DNA of 64,000 nt, taken from Pseudoxanthomonas mexicana (GTDB lineage: Bacteria > Pseudomonadota > Gammaproteobacteria > Xanthomonadales > Xanthomonadaceae). Made by a program: the position numbers and the translations under genes. Below the pieces are notes generated by a model. The model was not told the DNA's origin and did no database searches. It was given only the letters and a program-made list of their open reading frames with translations. Within the stretch, counting starts at the first letter, position 1; each line of letters starts with the position of its first letter. Shown here one piece after another: positions 34,045 through 44,456 of this stretch. Location of the stretch: positions 25,837 to 89,836 of the forward strand of contig NZ_LSIF01000018.1 in the NCBI RefSeq assembly GCF_001556105.1, read 5' to 3'.

Positions 34045-35963
34045 AACGACTCGCCTGTTTCCTAGTCGCCTTGTTCGTCCTTCCTTCCGCGCACGCAGTC
34101 GAGCTGCCGCGCCTGTTCTCAGACGGCATGGTCGTGCAGCGCGACCAGCCCGTGCAGGTCTGGGGTCGCGCCGCGCCGGGTGCGCGCGTTGCCGTGGGTT
34201 TCGCCGGCGAAGTGCCGACCACGACGCAGACCGACGAGAACGGTGGCTGGTCGCTGCAACTGCCGGCGAGGACTGCCGGTGGCCCCTACGTGATGCGCAT
34301 CGACGACGGCACGCAGCCGCGCGTGCTGCGCGATGTACTGATCGGCGATGTATGGCTGGCCAGCGGGCAGTCGAACATGGAGTGGCCGATCGCGCAGTCG
34401 GCCGATCCGGAGGCCGAGATCGCGCGCGCGACCGATCCACAGGTCCGGCATTTCAAGATTCCCAAGTCCTGGGCCGGTACGCCGCAGGAGCAGCTGGCCG
34501 GTGGCGAATGGGTGGCCTCGTCGCCGCAGGCCGCCGCCAGGTTCTCCGCCGTCGCCCACTTCTTCGCGCGCGACCTGCGCAAGGTCACCGGTGTGCCGAT
34601 CGGCATCATCGACAGCACCTGGGGTGGCAGCCGCATCGAAGCCTGGATGGACGCGCCGTCGCAGGGGCTGGACGAACGGGCGTTGGCCGAGCAGGCCAGT
34701 ACGCTGCGCGCCGCGGACGAGCAAGCGCTGGTGCAGACGCGCCGGAACCTTGCACGCTGGCCGGCGCTGCCCGTCGATGACGCGGGCTGGAATGCACCCG
34801 GACTCGACACGTCGGCGTGGACACCGATCACGGTGCCGTCGCTGTGGGAGGCCACCGGCTGGAACGGCATGGACGGCGTGGCGTGGTACCGCACGACGTT
34901 CACGCTGACCGCGGCCGAAGCCGCGGCGGGGGTCGTCCTCGGCGTAGGCCGCATCGACGATTCCGATACCACCTGGGTCAACGGCACGCAGGTCGGCGAA
35001 ACCCGCATGCAGTACAACCAGCCGCGACGCTACGCGGTGCCGGCATCGGCATTGCGCAAGGGCGTCAACCACGTGGCGGTGCGGGTGACGGACACCGGTG
35101 GCGGCGGTGGCATCCATGGCGAAGCAGTCGAGGTGTTCGTCCAGCCCGGCGGCGGCGCACCGCGCGCGCTGGCGGACTGGTCGTTCCGGCCGAGCAACGT
35201 CAGCGTCGCGCTGGTCGACGACAAGAACCAGCATCCCACCCTGCTGTACAACGCGATGATCCACCCGCTGCAGCCGTACGCGCTGCGCGGCGTGATCTGG
35301 TACCAGGGCGAATCCAACGCGAACACCGTGGCCGACGCGCTGCGGTACCGCCGGCAGTTCCCGGCGCTGATCGAACAGTGGCGGGCGCAATGGCGCACGC
35401 AATGGGACGCCCCCAGCCTGCCGTTCCTGTGGGTGCAGCTGGCGAACTTCTCCTCCGGCACCGACAGGGGCGACGAGAGTCCGTGGGCCACATTGCGCGA
35501 AGCGCAGTCGATGACGCTGTGGATGCCGGGCACCGCGCAGGCCGTGGCCATCGACATCGGCGATCCGTCCGACATCCATCCACTCAACAAGCAGGAAGTG
35601 GGTCGCCGTCTCGCGCTGGCGGCACGCCATGTGGCCTACAGCGAGGCGCTGCCGTTCCACGGGCCGGTGCCGCAGTACACCCGCTTCGAAGGCAACGCCG
35701 CGCATGTCGAGTTCGGCACGTCCGGCGGCACCCTGGCCGTGCGTGGCGGCGGCACGCGCGTGCATGGCTTCGCGCTGGCGGGCACCGACCAGGTGTTCCA
35801 TCCGGCCGAAGCATCACTGCAGGCCGGGCGCGTGGTCGTGCGCAGTGCCGCGGTGCCGCGGCCGATGGCCGTTCGCTATGGCTGGTCCGACAACCCGGCC
35901 GATGCCGACCTGATCAATACCGACCAGCTGCCGGCCTCGCCGTTCCGCAGCGACGCCTGGTGA
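34041..35963 (+). CDS. Sialate-O-acetylesterase-family carbohydrate esterase (probable xyloglucan acetylesterase)
   Basis: A 640-residue SGNH-type esterase with a signal peptide (MKRLACFLVALFVLPSAHA). Catalytic Ser111 lies in ASGQSNMEWP; Asp511 and His513 lie in DPSDIHPLNKQE; the oxyanion Gly is in STWGGSRIEAW. A jelly-roll insertion (about 240-370, WNAPGLDTSAWTPITVPSLW...) splits the SGNH fold, as in the long members of this family. Plant xyloglucan galactose is often acetylated, and Xanthomonas xyloglucan loci carry such an esterase. GTG at 34041 overlaps the GH74 stop. Confidence 0.88.
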   Translation: MKRLACFLVALFVLPSAHAVELPRLFSDGMVVQRDQPVQVWGRAAPGARVAVGFAGEVPTTTQTDENGGWSLQLPARTAGGPYVMRIDDGTQPRVLRDVLIGDVWLASGQSNMEWPIAQSADPEAEIARATDPQVRHFKIPKSWAGTPQEQLAGGEWVASSPQAAARFSAVAHFFARDLRKVTGVPIGIIDSTWGGSRIEAWMDAPSQGLDERALAEQASTLRAADEQALVQTRRNLARWPALPVDDAGWNAPGLDTSAWTPITVPSLWEATGWNGMDGVAWYRTTFTLTAAEAAAGVVLGVGRIDDSDTTWVNGTQVGETRMQYNQPRRYAVPASALRKGVNHVAVRVTDTGGGGGIHGEAVEVFVQPGGGAPRALADWSFRPSNVSVALVDDKNQHPTLLYNAMIHPLQPYALRGVIWYQGESNANTVADALRYRRQFPALIEQWRAQWRTQWDAPSLPFLWVQLANFSSGTDRGDESPWATLREAQSMTLWMPGTAQAVAIDIGDPSDIHPLNKQEVGRRLALAARHVAYSEALPFHGPVPQYTRFEGNAAHVEFGTSGGTLAVRGGGTRVHGFALAGTDQVFHPAEASLQAGRVVVRSAAVPRPMAVRYGWSDNPADADLINTDQLPASPFRSDAW

Positions 35964-35979
35964 ACCTGGAGTGTCCCCG

Positions 35980-37653
35980 ATGATGCCTCGCCTGTTCCGC
36001 TCGCCCACGTTCCTTGGCCTGCTGGCCGCCAGCGTGCTGCTCGCTGCGTGCCGACCCGCCGATGACGCGGCGAAGCAGGGCGGGGCGGCCAGCGACGGCA
36101 CGCCCCGCGTGGGCGAAGCCCCCATTCCCCAGATCGTCAGCAAGGAGGGCCGGCACGCGTTGATGGTCGACGGCGCACCCTTCCTGATCCTCGGTGCGCA
36201 GGTCAACAATTCCAGCAACTGGCCGCAGGCGCTGGACGATGTGTGGCCGGCCATCGACGTGGTCAAGCCGAACACGGTGATGGTGCCGGTGGCGTGGGAG
36301 CAGGTCGAGGCGAAGGAGGGGACGTTCGACTTCTCCTTCGTCGACGAACTGCTCACGCAGGCGCGCGGGAAGGACGTGCGACTGATCCTGCTGTGGTTCG
36401 CGACCTGGAAGAACAACGGGCCGAACTACGCGCCGGCGTGGGTGAAGCTGGACAACGCGCGCTTCCCGCGCGTGATCACCGCCGACGGCCGCACGCTGAA
36501 CTCGCTGTCGCCGCACGCGCAAGCCACGCTGGAGGCGGACCGCAAGGCCTTCGTCGCGCTGATGACGCATCTGAAGGCGGCGGATCCGCAGCGCACCGTC
36601 ATCATGGTGCAGCCGCAGAACGAACCCGGCACCTACGGCAGCGTGCGCGATTTCTCGCCGCTGGCGCAGCAGGTGTTCGAGGGTCCCGTGCCCGAGGCCC
36701 TGCTGAAGAAGCTGGGCAAGTCGCCGGGTACATGGCGCGAGGCGTTCGGCGCCGATGCCGACGAGTTCTTCCACGCCTGGCATATCGCGCACTACATCGA
36801 CCAGGTCGCGGAAGCGGGCAAGGCCGTCTACCCGCTGCCGATGCTGGTCAACGCCGCGTTGCGCGGCCCATTCAACCCGGGCCAGCCGGGGCAGTACGCC
36901 AGCGGCGGGCCCACCGACAACGTGCTGGACGTCTACAAGGCCGCCGCGCCGCACATCGACCTGCTGGCGCCCGACATCTACATGCCGGAGTACACACACT
37001 ACACCACGGTGCTGGACCGCTATTCGCGCCCCGACAACCCGCTGTTCGTCGCCGAGACCGGCAACCGCGAGGAGTATCCGCGCTACTTCTTCTCCGCGCT
37101 GGGCGAGCAGGCGATCGGCTGGTCGCCGTTCGGCATCGACTACTCGCGCTATTCCAACTGGCCGCTCGGTGCCAGGCACCTGGACGAGAAGGCGCTGGCG
37201 TCGTTCGCGCTGAACTACGCCATCGTGCGGCCGGCGGCGCGCGTCATCGCGCAGGCCAGCTTCGAGGGCAAGGTGCGCGGCACCGCCGAGCAGCCCAGCC
37301 AGGCCGTGCAGACGGTGAAGATCGACGACCGCTGGAACATGGTGGTGACCTACGGCGTGCCGCAGTTCTGGTTCCAGGGCGAGCCGCCGGGCAATCCCGA
37401 GCCCATCGGCCGCGCGCTGGTGGTGCAGCTCGGGGCGGACGAGTTCCTGGTCGCGGGCGCGCATGCGCGCATCAACATCGATGCGGCGGACCCGGCCGTT
37501 GCCGCGCGGCAGATCTACGAGGTCGTCGACGAAGGCACCTACGTCGATGGCAAGTGGGTATTCCGTCGCCGCTGGAACGGCGACCAGACCGATTACGGCC
37601 TCAATTTCTCCAGCGTCCCGCAACTGCTGCGGGTGAAGCTGGCGACCTACTGA
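35980..37653 (+). CDS. GH35-type beta-galactosidase lipoprotein (with C-terminal DUF5597-like domain)
   Basis: A 557-residue protein with a lipoprotein signal: LAASVLLAAC, acylated Cys near residue 25. The (beta/alpha)8 domain has the GH35 acid/base Glu215 in QPQNEPGTYG and nucleophile Glu359 in LFVAETGNREE. The C-terminal part (about 400-557) resembles the DUF5597 module of GH35 proteins in xyloglucan loci. It would strip galactose from xyloglucan oligosaccharides in the periplasm. Start: ATG at 35980, with CTGGAG nine bases upstream; a GTG at 35971 lies on top of that Shine-Dalgarno. Released galactose would feed the galactonate operon. Confidence 0.9.
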   Translation: MMPRLFRSPTFLGLLAASVLLAACRPADDAAKQGGAASDGTPRVGEAPIPQIVSKEGRHALMVDGAPFLILGAQVNNSSNWPQALDDVWPAIDVVKPNTVMVPVAWEQVEAKEGTFDFSFVDELLTQARGKDVRLILLWFATWKNNGPNYAPAWVKLDNARFPRVITADGRTLNSLSPHAQATLEADRKAFVALMTHLKAADPQRTVIMVQPQNEPGTYGSVRDFSPLAQQVFEGPVPEALLKKLGKSPGTWREAFGADADEFFHAWHIAHYIDQVAEAGKAVYPLPMLVNAALRGPFNPGQPGQYASGGPTDNVLDVYKAAAPHIDLLAPDIYMPEYTHYTTVLDRYSRPDNPLFVAETGNREEYPRYFFSALGEQAIGWSPFGIDYSRYSNWPLGARHLDEKALASFALNYAIVRPAARVIAQASFEGKVRGTAEQPSQAVQTVKIDDRWNMVVTYGVPQFWFQGEPPGNPEPIGRALVVQLGADEFLVAGAHARINIDAADPAVAARQIYEVVDEGTYVDGKWVFRRRWNGDQTDYGLNFSSVPQLLRVKLATY

Positions 37654-37702
37654 TCGATCAATGCAACGGGATGCCGCGGCGCATCCCCATGAGGAGCAAG
37701 CG

Positions 37703-40537
37703 ATGGGTTATCTGAAGACGTTGACGGTGCCGCTGCTGGCCCTGGCCGCAGCGGGCGCCAACGCCGCAGGCAATGGGGCGGTCGAGAAGACCGCGCACGG
37801 CGTGATCGTGCGCCCGACCGAGGCGGCCGCGGCAGACGTCAAGGTCGAAGCGGTCGCACCGGGCATCCTGCGCGTGATGGCCGATCCCGATGGCGACTTC
37901 GCGCGCACGCCCAGCCTGATGCGCGCAAAGACCGGCGCGCCGCCAGCGGTGAAGGTGGGCGAATCCGGCGGGCGGGTATCGATCAGCACGCAAGGCATCT
38001 CGGCGACGGTCGATGCCCGCACGGGCCAGGTCAGCTTCTTCGATGCCGCCGGCAAGCCGCTGCTCGCCGAGCGCGCACGCACCTTCACCCCGACGACGGT
38101 CGAAGGCAAGCCGTACTACAGCATCCGCCAGCGCTTCGATTCGAAGGACGACGAGGCCTTCTACGGCACCGGCCTGCACCAGCAGGGCTGGATGAACCTC
38201 AAGGGCCGCGATGTCGAGCTGCTCCAGCACAACATCGACAAGGCGATTCCCTACCTCGTCTCCACACGCCACTACGGCATCCTCTGGGACAGCAACGCGA
38301 TCACCCGCTACGGCGATCCGCGCGGCCTGCAGCCGCTGGGCGCGTCGCTCGACCTGTTCGACGCACAGGGCAAGCCGGGCGCGCTGACCGCGCGCTACAC
38401 CGTCAACGGCAAGCAGGTGGTCGCGCGGCGCGAAAGCGAAGTGAACTACCAGTACATCAAGGACCTGGCGAATTTCCCGGAGAAGGGAAAGAACCTGGCC
38501 ACCGGCGGCCGCAGCGAGGTGGTCTGGGAAGGCGAGATCGCCGCACGCAGCGACGGCCGCCATACGTTCTCCCTCTACAACAGCGAGTACGCGAAGCTCT
38601 ACATCGACGGCAAGCTGGTGCTCGACCGCTGGCGGCAGAACTGGAACCCGTGGCACCACGAGTTCGCGCTGGACATGAAGGCCGGCCAGCGCCACACGGT
38701 GAAGCTGGAGTGGGACCGCATCGAACCCGCGTACGTCGCGCTGCTGCACCGCGATCCGCTGCCGACCGATGAGGCGAAGGACCTGTCGATCTGGTCCGAG
38801 GCCGCGCAGGCCATCGACTACTACGTGGTCGCCGGCGACGACGCCGACCAGGTGCTGGCCGGCTACCGCACGCTGACCGGCAAGGCGGTGCTGCTGCCGA
38901 AGTGGTCGTACGGGTTCTGGCAGAGCCGCGAGCGCTACAAGACCCAGGCCGAGCTGACCGGCGCGCTGGACGAGTACCGCAGGCGCAAGCTGCCGATCGA
39001 CGCCATCGTGCTGGACTGGTCGTACTGGCCGGAGGACGCCTGGGGCTCGCACGATTTCGATGCGAAGAATTTCCCCGATCCGGACGGCATGGTCGACCAC
39101 GTCCACGACCAGCATGCGCAGATCATGATCTCGGTGTGGCCGAAGTTCTATCCGACCACCGCGAACTACAAGGAGCTGGACGCGGCGGGCCACATGTACC
39201 ACCGCAACGTCGAGGTCGGCGAACTGGACTGGATCGGCAAGGGTTACCTGAATTCCTTCTACGACCCCTATTCGAAGGACGCGCAGGACATCTTCTGGCG
39301 CCAGGTCAACGGCAAGCTCAACGCGAAAGGCTTCGATGCCTGGTGGCTGGACGCCAGCGAGCCCGACCTGCACAGCAACATCGACATCGGCGAGCGCAAG
39401 GCGCGCACGACGCCGACGGCGCTGGGGTCGTCGGTGGAGTTCTTCAATGCCTATCCGCTGGTGCACTCCGAGGGCGTCTACCGCGGGTCGCGCGAGCAGG
39501 ATCCGGACAAGCGCGTCTTCATCCTGTCGCGCGCGTTCTTCGCCGGCCAGCAGCGTGCGGGCGCGGCGTTCTGGAGTGGCGACATCGTGCCGCGCTGGGA
39601 CGACCTGCGCGAGCAGATTTCTGGCCTGGTCAACGCCTCGATGGCGGGTGCGCCCAACGTCAGCTTCGACATCGGCGGCTTCTCGCCCGAGCGGCGCTAC
39701 GAAACCAAGGATCCCGCGCACCTGGCCGAATGGCGCGAGCTGAGCCTGCGCTGGTTCCAGCACGGCGCGTTCGTACCGATCTTCCGCCTGCACGGCCAGT
39801 TCCCGTACCGCGAGATCTGGGAGATCGCGCCGGAAGGCACGCCGCACTACGACAGCTTCGTGCACTACCTGAAGCTGCGCTACACCCTGCTGCCCTACAT
39901 CTACACGCTGGCAGGCGACACCTGGCAGAAGGACGGCACGATCCTGCGCACGCTGGCGATGGATTTCCCGGCCGACCCGAAGGTGCGCGACATCGCCGAC
40001 CAGTACCTGTTCGGCCCGGCCTTCCTGGTCGCGCCGGTCACCACGTTCAAGGCGACCACGCGCCCGGTCTATCTGCCGGCGGGCACCAGCTGGATCGACT
40101 TCGGGACCGGCCAGCGCCACGACGGCGGCCAGACCATCGAGGCCGCTGCGCCGCTGCAGCGCATGCCGTTGTTCGTGCGCGCCGGGTCCATCGTGCCGCG
40201 CACGGTGGTGCAGCAGTACGTGGACGAAAAGCCCGACGCACCGCTGACGATCGAGGTCTACACCGGCGCCGACGGCACCTTCTCGCTGTACGAGGACAAT
40301 GGCCGCAGCTACGGCTACGAGCGCGGCGAGTCCAGCCGCATTCCACTGGCGTGGAACGAGAAGGCGGGCGAGCTGCGCATCGGCGCACGCGAAGGACGCT
40401 ATCCCGGCATGGTCGCCAGTCGCGAGGTGCGGGTGCGTTTCATCGATGGACCGCGTGCCGATGCCGGCACGCTGGAGCCGCAGGCCGACGCCACCGTGCG
40501 CTACGACGGCAGGGCGCTGGTGGTGAAGAAGCGTTGA
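37703..40537 (+). CDS. GH31 alpha-xylosidase with PA14 insert
   Basis: A 944-residue exported enzyme (signal MGYLKTLTVPLLALAAAGANA). The GH31 barrel carries nucleophile Asp550 in WWLDASEPDL and acid/base Asp627 in AFWSGDIVPRWD. A PA14 domain is inserted near residues 230-350 (VVWEGEIAARSDGRHTFSLY ... DRWRQNWNPWHHEFAL), as in the well-studied xyloglucan-specific GH31 xylosidases, where it helps hold long oligosaccharides. It removes the non-reducing terminal xylose. The ATG at 37703 follows GAGGAG. The open frame upstream to 37661 is non-homologous. Confidence 0.94.
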   Translation: MGYLKTLTVPLLALAAAGANAAGNGAVEKTAHGVIVRPTEAAAADVKVEAVAPGILRVMADPDGDFARTPSLMRAKTGAPPAVKVGESGGRVSISTQGISATVDARTGQVSFFDAAGKPLLAERARTFTPTTVEGKPYYSIRQRFDSKDDEAFYGTGLHQQGWMNLKGRDVELLQHNIDKAIPYLVSTRHYGILWDSNAITRYGDPRGLQPLGASLDLFDAQGKPGALTARYTVNGKQVVARRESEVNYQYIKDLANFPEKGKNLATGGRSEVVWEGEIAARSDGRHTFSLYNSEYAKLYIDGKLVLDRWRQNWNPWHHEFALDMKAGQRHTVKLEWDRIEPAYVALLHRDPLPTDEAKDLSIWSEAAQAIDYYVVAGDDADQVLAGYRTLTGKAVLLPKWSYGFWQSRERYKTQAELTGALDEYRRRKLPIDAIVLDWSYWPEDAWGSHDFDAKNFPDPDGMVDHVHDQHAQIMISVWPKFYPTTANYKELDAAGHMYHRNVEVGELDWIGKGYLNSFYDPYSKDAQDIFWRQVNGKLNAKGFDAWWLDASEPDLHSNIDIGERKARTTPTALGSSVEFFNAYPLVHSEGVYRGSREQDPDKRVFILSRAFFAGQQRAGAAFWSGDIVPRWDDLREQISGLVNASMAGAPNVSFDIGGFSPERRYETKDPAHLAEWRELSLRWFQHGAFVPIFRLHGQFPYREIWEIAPEGTPHYDSFVHYLKLRYTLLPYIYTLAGDTWQKDGTILRTLAMDFPADPKVRDIADQYLFGPAFLVAPVTTFKATTRPVYLPAGTSWIDFGTGQRHDGGQTIEAAAPLQRMPLFVRAGSIVPRTVVQQYVDEKPDAPLTIEVYTGADGTFSLYEDNGRSYGYERGESSRIPLAWNEKAGELRIGAREGRYPGMVASREVRVRFIDGPRADAGTLEPQADATVRYDGRALVVKKR

Positions 40538-40544
40538 CCGGCCG

Positions 40545-42905
40545 ATGGCGATGAACCGACGTGAGGTGCTGAAAGCGACGGCGGGCGGACTGGCCACCGC
40601 CGCGATCCCGCGCGCGCACGGTGCGGCGTCCTCCGGTGCCGGCGTTGCCGTGCCGGGTGCCGACATGACGTTGTGGTACCGCCAGCCCGCACGGGTGTGG
40701 GTGGAGGCATTGCCGGTCGGCAACGGCCGGCTCGGTGCGATGGTGTTCGGGGGCGTGGCGCTGGAGCGGTTGCAGCTCAACGAGGACACGCTGTACGCCG
40801 GGGGACCGCACTTCGCGATCAATCCCGGGGCGAAGGAGCACCTGCCGCGCGTGCGAGAAGCGGTGTTCGCCGGCCGCTACGCCGAGGCCGAGGCGCTGGC
40901 CAACGCCACGCTGATGGCGGAACCGCTGAAGCAGATGCCGTTCCAGCCGCTGGGCAACCTGTGGCTGCAGTTCGACCGGCTGGATGGCGTGTCCGACTAC
41001 GTACGCGGGCTGGATCTCGATGCGGCCATCGCCAGCACCACGTTCCGCGTCGGCGCCGGCACGCACAGGCGCGAGATGTTCGTGTCGCCGGTCGACCAGT
41101 GCCTTGTCATGCGCTGCACGGTCGAGGGCGGCGAAGCGATGGTCGGCCGCATCCGTACCGCCAACGAACACGCGACCACCACGCGCGTCGACGGCGACGG
41201 CTGGCTCGTCAGTGGACGCAACGTCGACAAGCATGGCATCGCGGGCCGTCTCCGGTTCGCGTTCCGCGTGCAGGTCCGCCACCAGGGTGGCTGGATGCGC
41301 GTCGAGCAGGACCAGATCGTGTTCGATGGCGTGCGCGAACTGGAGCTGCGGCTGGTCGCCGCGACCAGCTACGTGCGCTACGACGATGTCGGTGGCGACC
41401 CTGAGGCCATCACGGCCCGCCACCTGGCCGGTTCCCGGGGGAAGTCGTTCGCTGCGCTGCAGGCCGATCATCTCGCCGAGCACCGTCGCCTGTTCCGCCG
41501 CGTCCGCCTGGACCTCGGCCGCACGGCCGCCGCCGACCTGCCGACCGACGAACGCATCGCGGCCTTCGCGCAGGGCGACGATCCCGCACTGGTGTCGCTG
41601 TACCACGCTTACGGGCGCTACCTGCTGATCTGCAGCTCACGGCCGGGCAGCCAGCCCGCCAACCTGCAGGGCATCTGGAACGACCTGATGGATCCGCCGT
41701 GGGAGAGCAAGTACACCATCAACGTCAACACCGAGATGAACTACTGGCCGGCAGAGGCCAATGCGCTGGCGGAATGCGTCGAACCGCTCGAACGCATGAT
41801 CGGCGATCTGGCGGACACCGGTGCGCGCATGGCGCGCGAGATGTACGGCGCGCCGGGCTGGGTGGTGCACCACAACACCGACCTGTGGCGCCAGACCGGT
41901 CCGATCGACGGTGCGCAATGGGGCCTGTGGCCGATGGGCGGCGCCTGGTTGCTGCAGCAACTGTGGGACCGCTGGGACTACGGCCGCGATCCCGCCGACC
42001 TGCGCCGCCTGTGGCCATGGCTGCGTGGTGCGGCGGCCTTCTTCGCCGCCACGCTGCAACGCGATCCCGGAACCGGCGCCATGGTCACGGTGCCGTCGCT
42101 CTCGCCGGAGAACGTGCATCCGTTCGGCACCACGCTCTGCGCCGGCCCGACGATGGACGCGCAGATCCTGCGCGACCTGTTCGGCCAATGCATCGAAGCG
42201 GCCGGGATACTCCAGGTGGACACCACGTTCGCCGGCGAGCTGGCAATGCTGCGCGAGCAGCTGCCGCCCAACCGCATCGGCAAGGCGGGGCAGCTGCAGG
42301 AATGGCAGCAGGACTGGGACATGCAGGCGCCGGAAATCCATCACCGGCACATCTCGCACCTGTACGGCCTGCATCCCAGTGCGCAGATCAACCTGCGCGA
42401 CACGCCCGATCTTGCCCGCGCCGCCAGGCGCACGCTGGAGATCCGCGGCGACGACGCCACTGGCTGGGGCATCGCGTGGCGGCTGAACTTCTGGGCGCGC
42501 CTGTGGGACGGCGAGCACAGCCTGAAGATCCTGCGCATGCTGCTGTCGCCGCAGCGCAGCTACCCGAACCTGTTCGACGCGCATCCGCCGTTCCAGATCG
42601 ACGGCAACTTCGGTGGCGCGGCCGGCATCGTCGAGATGCTGGTGCAGAGCTGGGGTGGATCGGTCTTCCTGCTGCCCGCGCTGCCGTCGTCATGGCGCGA
42701 TGGCGAACTGGAAGGCATCCGCATACGCAATGCGGCCCGCCTCGACCTTTCGTGGAAGGGCGGGCGCCTTGCGCAGGCGACGCTGCACTCGGAAAAGGGC
42801 GGCCGCTACCAGCTGGTGCATGCCGGCCGCACGCTCGATCTAGAACTGGCCGCAGGCGCATCCGCCACGGCACGACTGCGCGCTGGCGCGCTGGTACACG
42901 CATGA
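40545..42905 (+). CDS. GH95 alpha-L-fucosidase, Tat-type signal
   Basis: A 786-residue enzyme with a twin-arginine leader (MNRREVLKATAGGLATAAIP). GH95 landmarks: N-terminal LWYRQPARVWVEALPVGNGR, catalytic Asn393/Asn395 in TINVNTEMNYWP, Glu522 in PSLSPENVHP, and Asp686 in HPPFQIDGNFGG. It should remove the alpha-1,2-fucose that caps galactose in fucosylated xyloglucan; some family members are galactosidases. Seven bases follow the GH31 stop. No gene dedicated to fucose breakdown is present in the operon. Confidence 0.92.
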   Translation: MAMNRREVLKATAGGLATAAIPRAHGAASSGAGVAVPGADMTLWYRQPARVWVEALPVGNGRLGAMVFGGVALERLQLNEDTLYAGGPHFAINPGAKEHLPRVREAVFAGRYAEAEALANATLMAEPLKQMPFQPLGNLWLQFDRLDGVSDYVRGLDLDAAIASTTFRVGAGTHRREMFVSPVDQCLVMRCTVEGGEAMVGRIRTANEHATTTRVDGDGWLVSGRNVDKHGIAGRLRFAFRVQVRHQGGWMRVEQDQIVFDGVRELELRLVAATSYVRYDDVGGDPEAITARHLAGSRGKSFAALQADHLAEHRRLFRRVRLDLGRTAAADLPTDERIAAFAQGDDPALVSLYHAYGRYLLICSSRPGSQPANLQGIWNDLMDPPWESKYTINVNTEMNYWPAEANALAECVEPLERMIGDLADTGARMAREMYGAPGWVVHHNTDLWRQTGPIDGAQWGLWPMGGAWLLQQLWDRWDYGRDPADLRRLWPWLRGAAAFFAATLQRDPGTGAMVTVPSLSPENVHPFGTTLCAGPTMDAQILRDLFGQCIEAAGILQVDTTFAGELAMLREQLPPNRIGKAGQLQEWQQDWDMQAPEIHHRHISHLYGLHPSAQINLRDTPDLARAARRTLEIRGDDATGWGIAWRLNFWARLWDGEHSLKILRMLLSPQRSYPNLFDAHPPFQIDGNFGGAAGIVEMLVQSWGGSVFLLPALPSSWRDGELEGIRIRNAARLDLSWKGGRLAQATLHSEKGGRYQLVHAGRTLDLELAAGASATARLRAGALVHA

Positions 42906-42918
42906 AAACGGAAACGGC

Positions 42919-44412
42919 ATGAGTCTTGTCGCCGGCATCGACGCAGGCACGCAAAGCCTGAAGGTGGTGGTCTACGACCCGGCCACGCGTACGCTCGTGG
43001 CGACGGCCAGCGCGCCGCTCGATCTGGCCAGTGGCGACGACGGCAGCCGCGAGCAGCATCCGGCCGACTGGGTTGCCGCCATGCGGACCTGCTTCGACCG
43101 TATCGATCCCGCCGTGCGCGCAGGCGTCGTTGCGCTGGCGGTATCGGGCCAGCAGCACGGCTTCGTACCGGTGGATGCGGACGGCGAGGTATTGGCACCG
43201 GCCAAGCTGTGGTGCGATACCAGCACGTCGGCCGAGTGCGGGCAGATCATGGAGGCCGCGGGCGGTGCAGCACGCACCATCGCACTCGCCGGCAACCCGA
43301 TCCTGGCCGGCTACACCGCCTCGAAGCTGCCGTGGACGAAGACGCACCGGCCCGACGCCTACGCGCGGCTGGCGACCATCCTGCTGCCGCACGACTACCT
43401 CAACTTCGTCCTCACCGGCCAACGCTTCTGCGAGTGGGGAGATGCCTCCGGCACGGGCTGGCTCGACGTGCGTACGCGCTCGTGGTCGAAGGAGCTGTTG
43501 CGCGCGACCGATCCCGACCGTGACCTTGCCGGCTGCCTGCCGCCGATCGCTGTGCCGGACGCGCTGTTCGACATCGATCCCGCCATGGCGACGCAACTCG
43601 GTCTGCCGGCCACGGTGAAGGTCGCCGTCGGCGGCGGCGACAACATGATGGCCGCCATCGGTACCGGTTGCGTGGAAGAAGGCCGGCTGGCGATGAGCCT
43701 GGGTACCTCGGGCACGCTGTTCGCCTACTCCGACACGCCCGTCGTCGATCCGACCGGTGCGTGGGCCGCGTTCTGTTCGTCCACCGGCGGCTGGCTGCCG
43801 CTGATCTGCACGATGAATTGCACCGTGGCGACGGAGCAGGTGGCGAAGGCGTTCGGCTTCAGCACGCGCGAGGGCGATGCGCACCTGCACGCCACGCCAC
43901 CGGGCGCGGACGGCCTGGTGATGCTGCCGTTCCTCAACGGCGAGCGCACGCCCGACCTGCCGCTGGGCAAGGGCGTGCTGGCCGGGCTGGACACGACCAA
44001 CATGACGCCGGCGCACGTCTACCGCGCCGCGATGGAAGGCGCGACCTACAGCTTGAAGTACGGCTTCGATGCCTTCGTGCGCGCCGGCATGCGCTTCGAC
44101 CGCATCGTGCTGACCGGCGGCGGCAGCAACAGCGCGGCCTGGCGGCAACTGGTGGCCGACGTGTTCGGCCTGCCGGTCGACGTGCCCGCGCAGTCCGAAG
44201 GCGCCGCGTTCGGTGCGGCATTGCAGGCGCTGTGGGCGACCGGCCGTGCGCGCGGCGAAACGGCATCGATCGCCGATATCGCGCGGATGCATGTCGCGCT
44301 CGATCCCGCCCTGTCCGCGTCGCCGGTCGCCGCCCGCACCCGGGCCTATGCGGCCGCCTACGACCGCTTCCTCCGCCATCTCGATGCCCTCACGCCGCTG
44401 CAACGCGGCTGA
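42919..44412 (+). CDS. xylB: Xylulokinase
   Basis: A 497-residue FGGY-family kinase. [20 protein letters not shown] is the first phosphate loop; [10 protein letters not shown] and the catalytic Asp in [11 protein letters not shown] follow; the adenosine motif is [20 protein letters not shown]. It phosphorylates D-xylulose to xylulose 5-phosphate in the cytoplasm. It is 13 bases from the GH95 stop and followed by xylA, so xylose freed by the GH31 and GH43 enzymes is used by the isomerase route. Confidence 0.95.
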   Translation: MSLVAGIDAGTQSLKVVVYDPATRTLVATASAPLDLASGDDGSREQHPADWVAAMRTCFDRIDPAVRAGVVALAVSGQQHGFVPVDADGEVLAPAKLWCDTSTSAECGQIMEAAGGAARTIALAGNPILAGYTASKLPWTKTHRPDAYARLATILLPHDYLNFVLTGQRFCEWGDASGTGWLDVRTRSWSKELLRATDPDRDLAGCLPPIAVPDALFDIDPAMATQLGLPATVKVAVGGGDNMMAAIGTGCVEEGRLAMSLGTSGTLFAYSDTPVVDPTGAWAAFCSSTGGWLPLICTMNCTVATEQVAKAFGFSTREGDAHLHATPPGADGLVMLPFLNGERTPDLPLGKGVLAGLDTTNMTPAHVYRAAMEGATYSLKYGFDAFVRAGMRFDRIVLTGGGSNSAAWRQLVADVFGLPVDVPAQSEGAAFGAALQALWATGRARGETASIADIARMHVALDPALSASPVAARTRAYAAAYDRFLRHLDALTPLQRG

Positions 44413-44456
44413 CGTCCCCCACGCGACACCTCGCACAACCACAGGAACACCGCACC

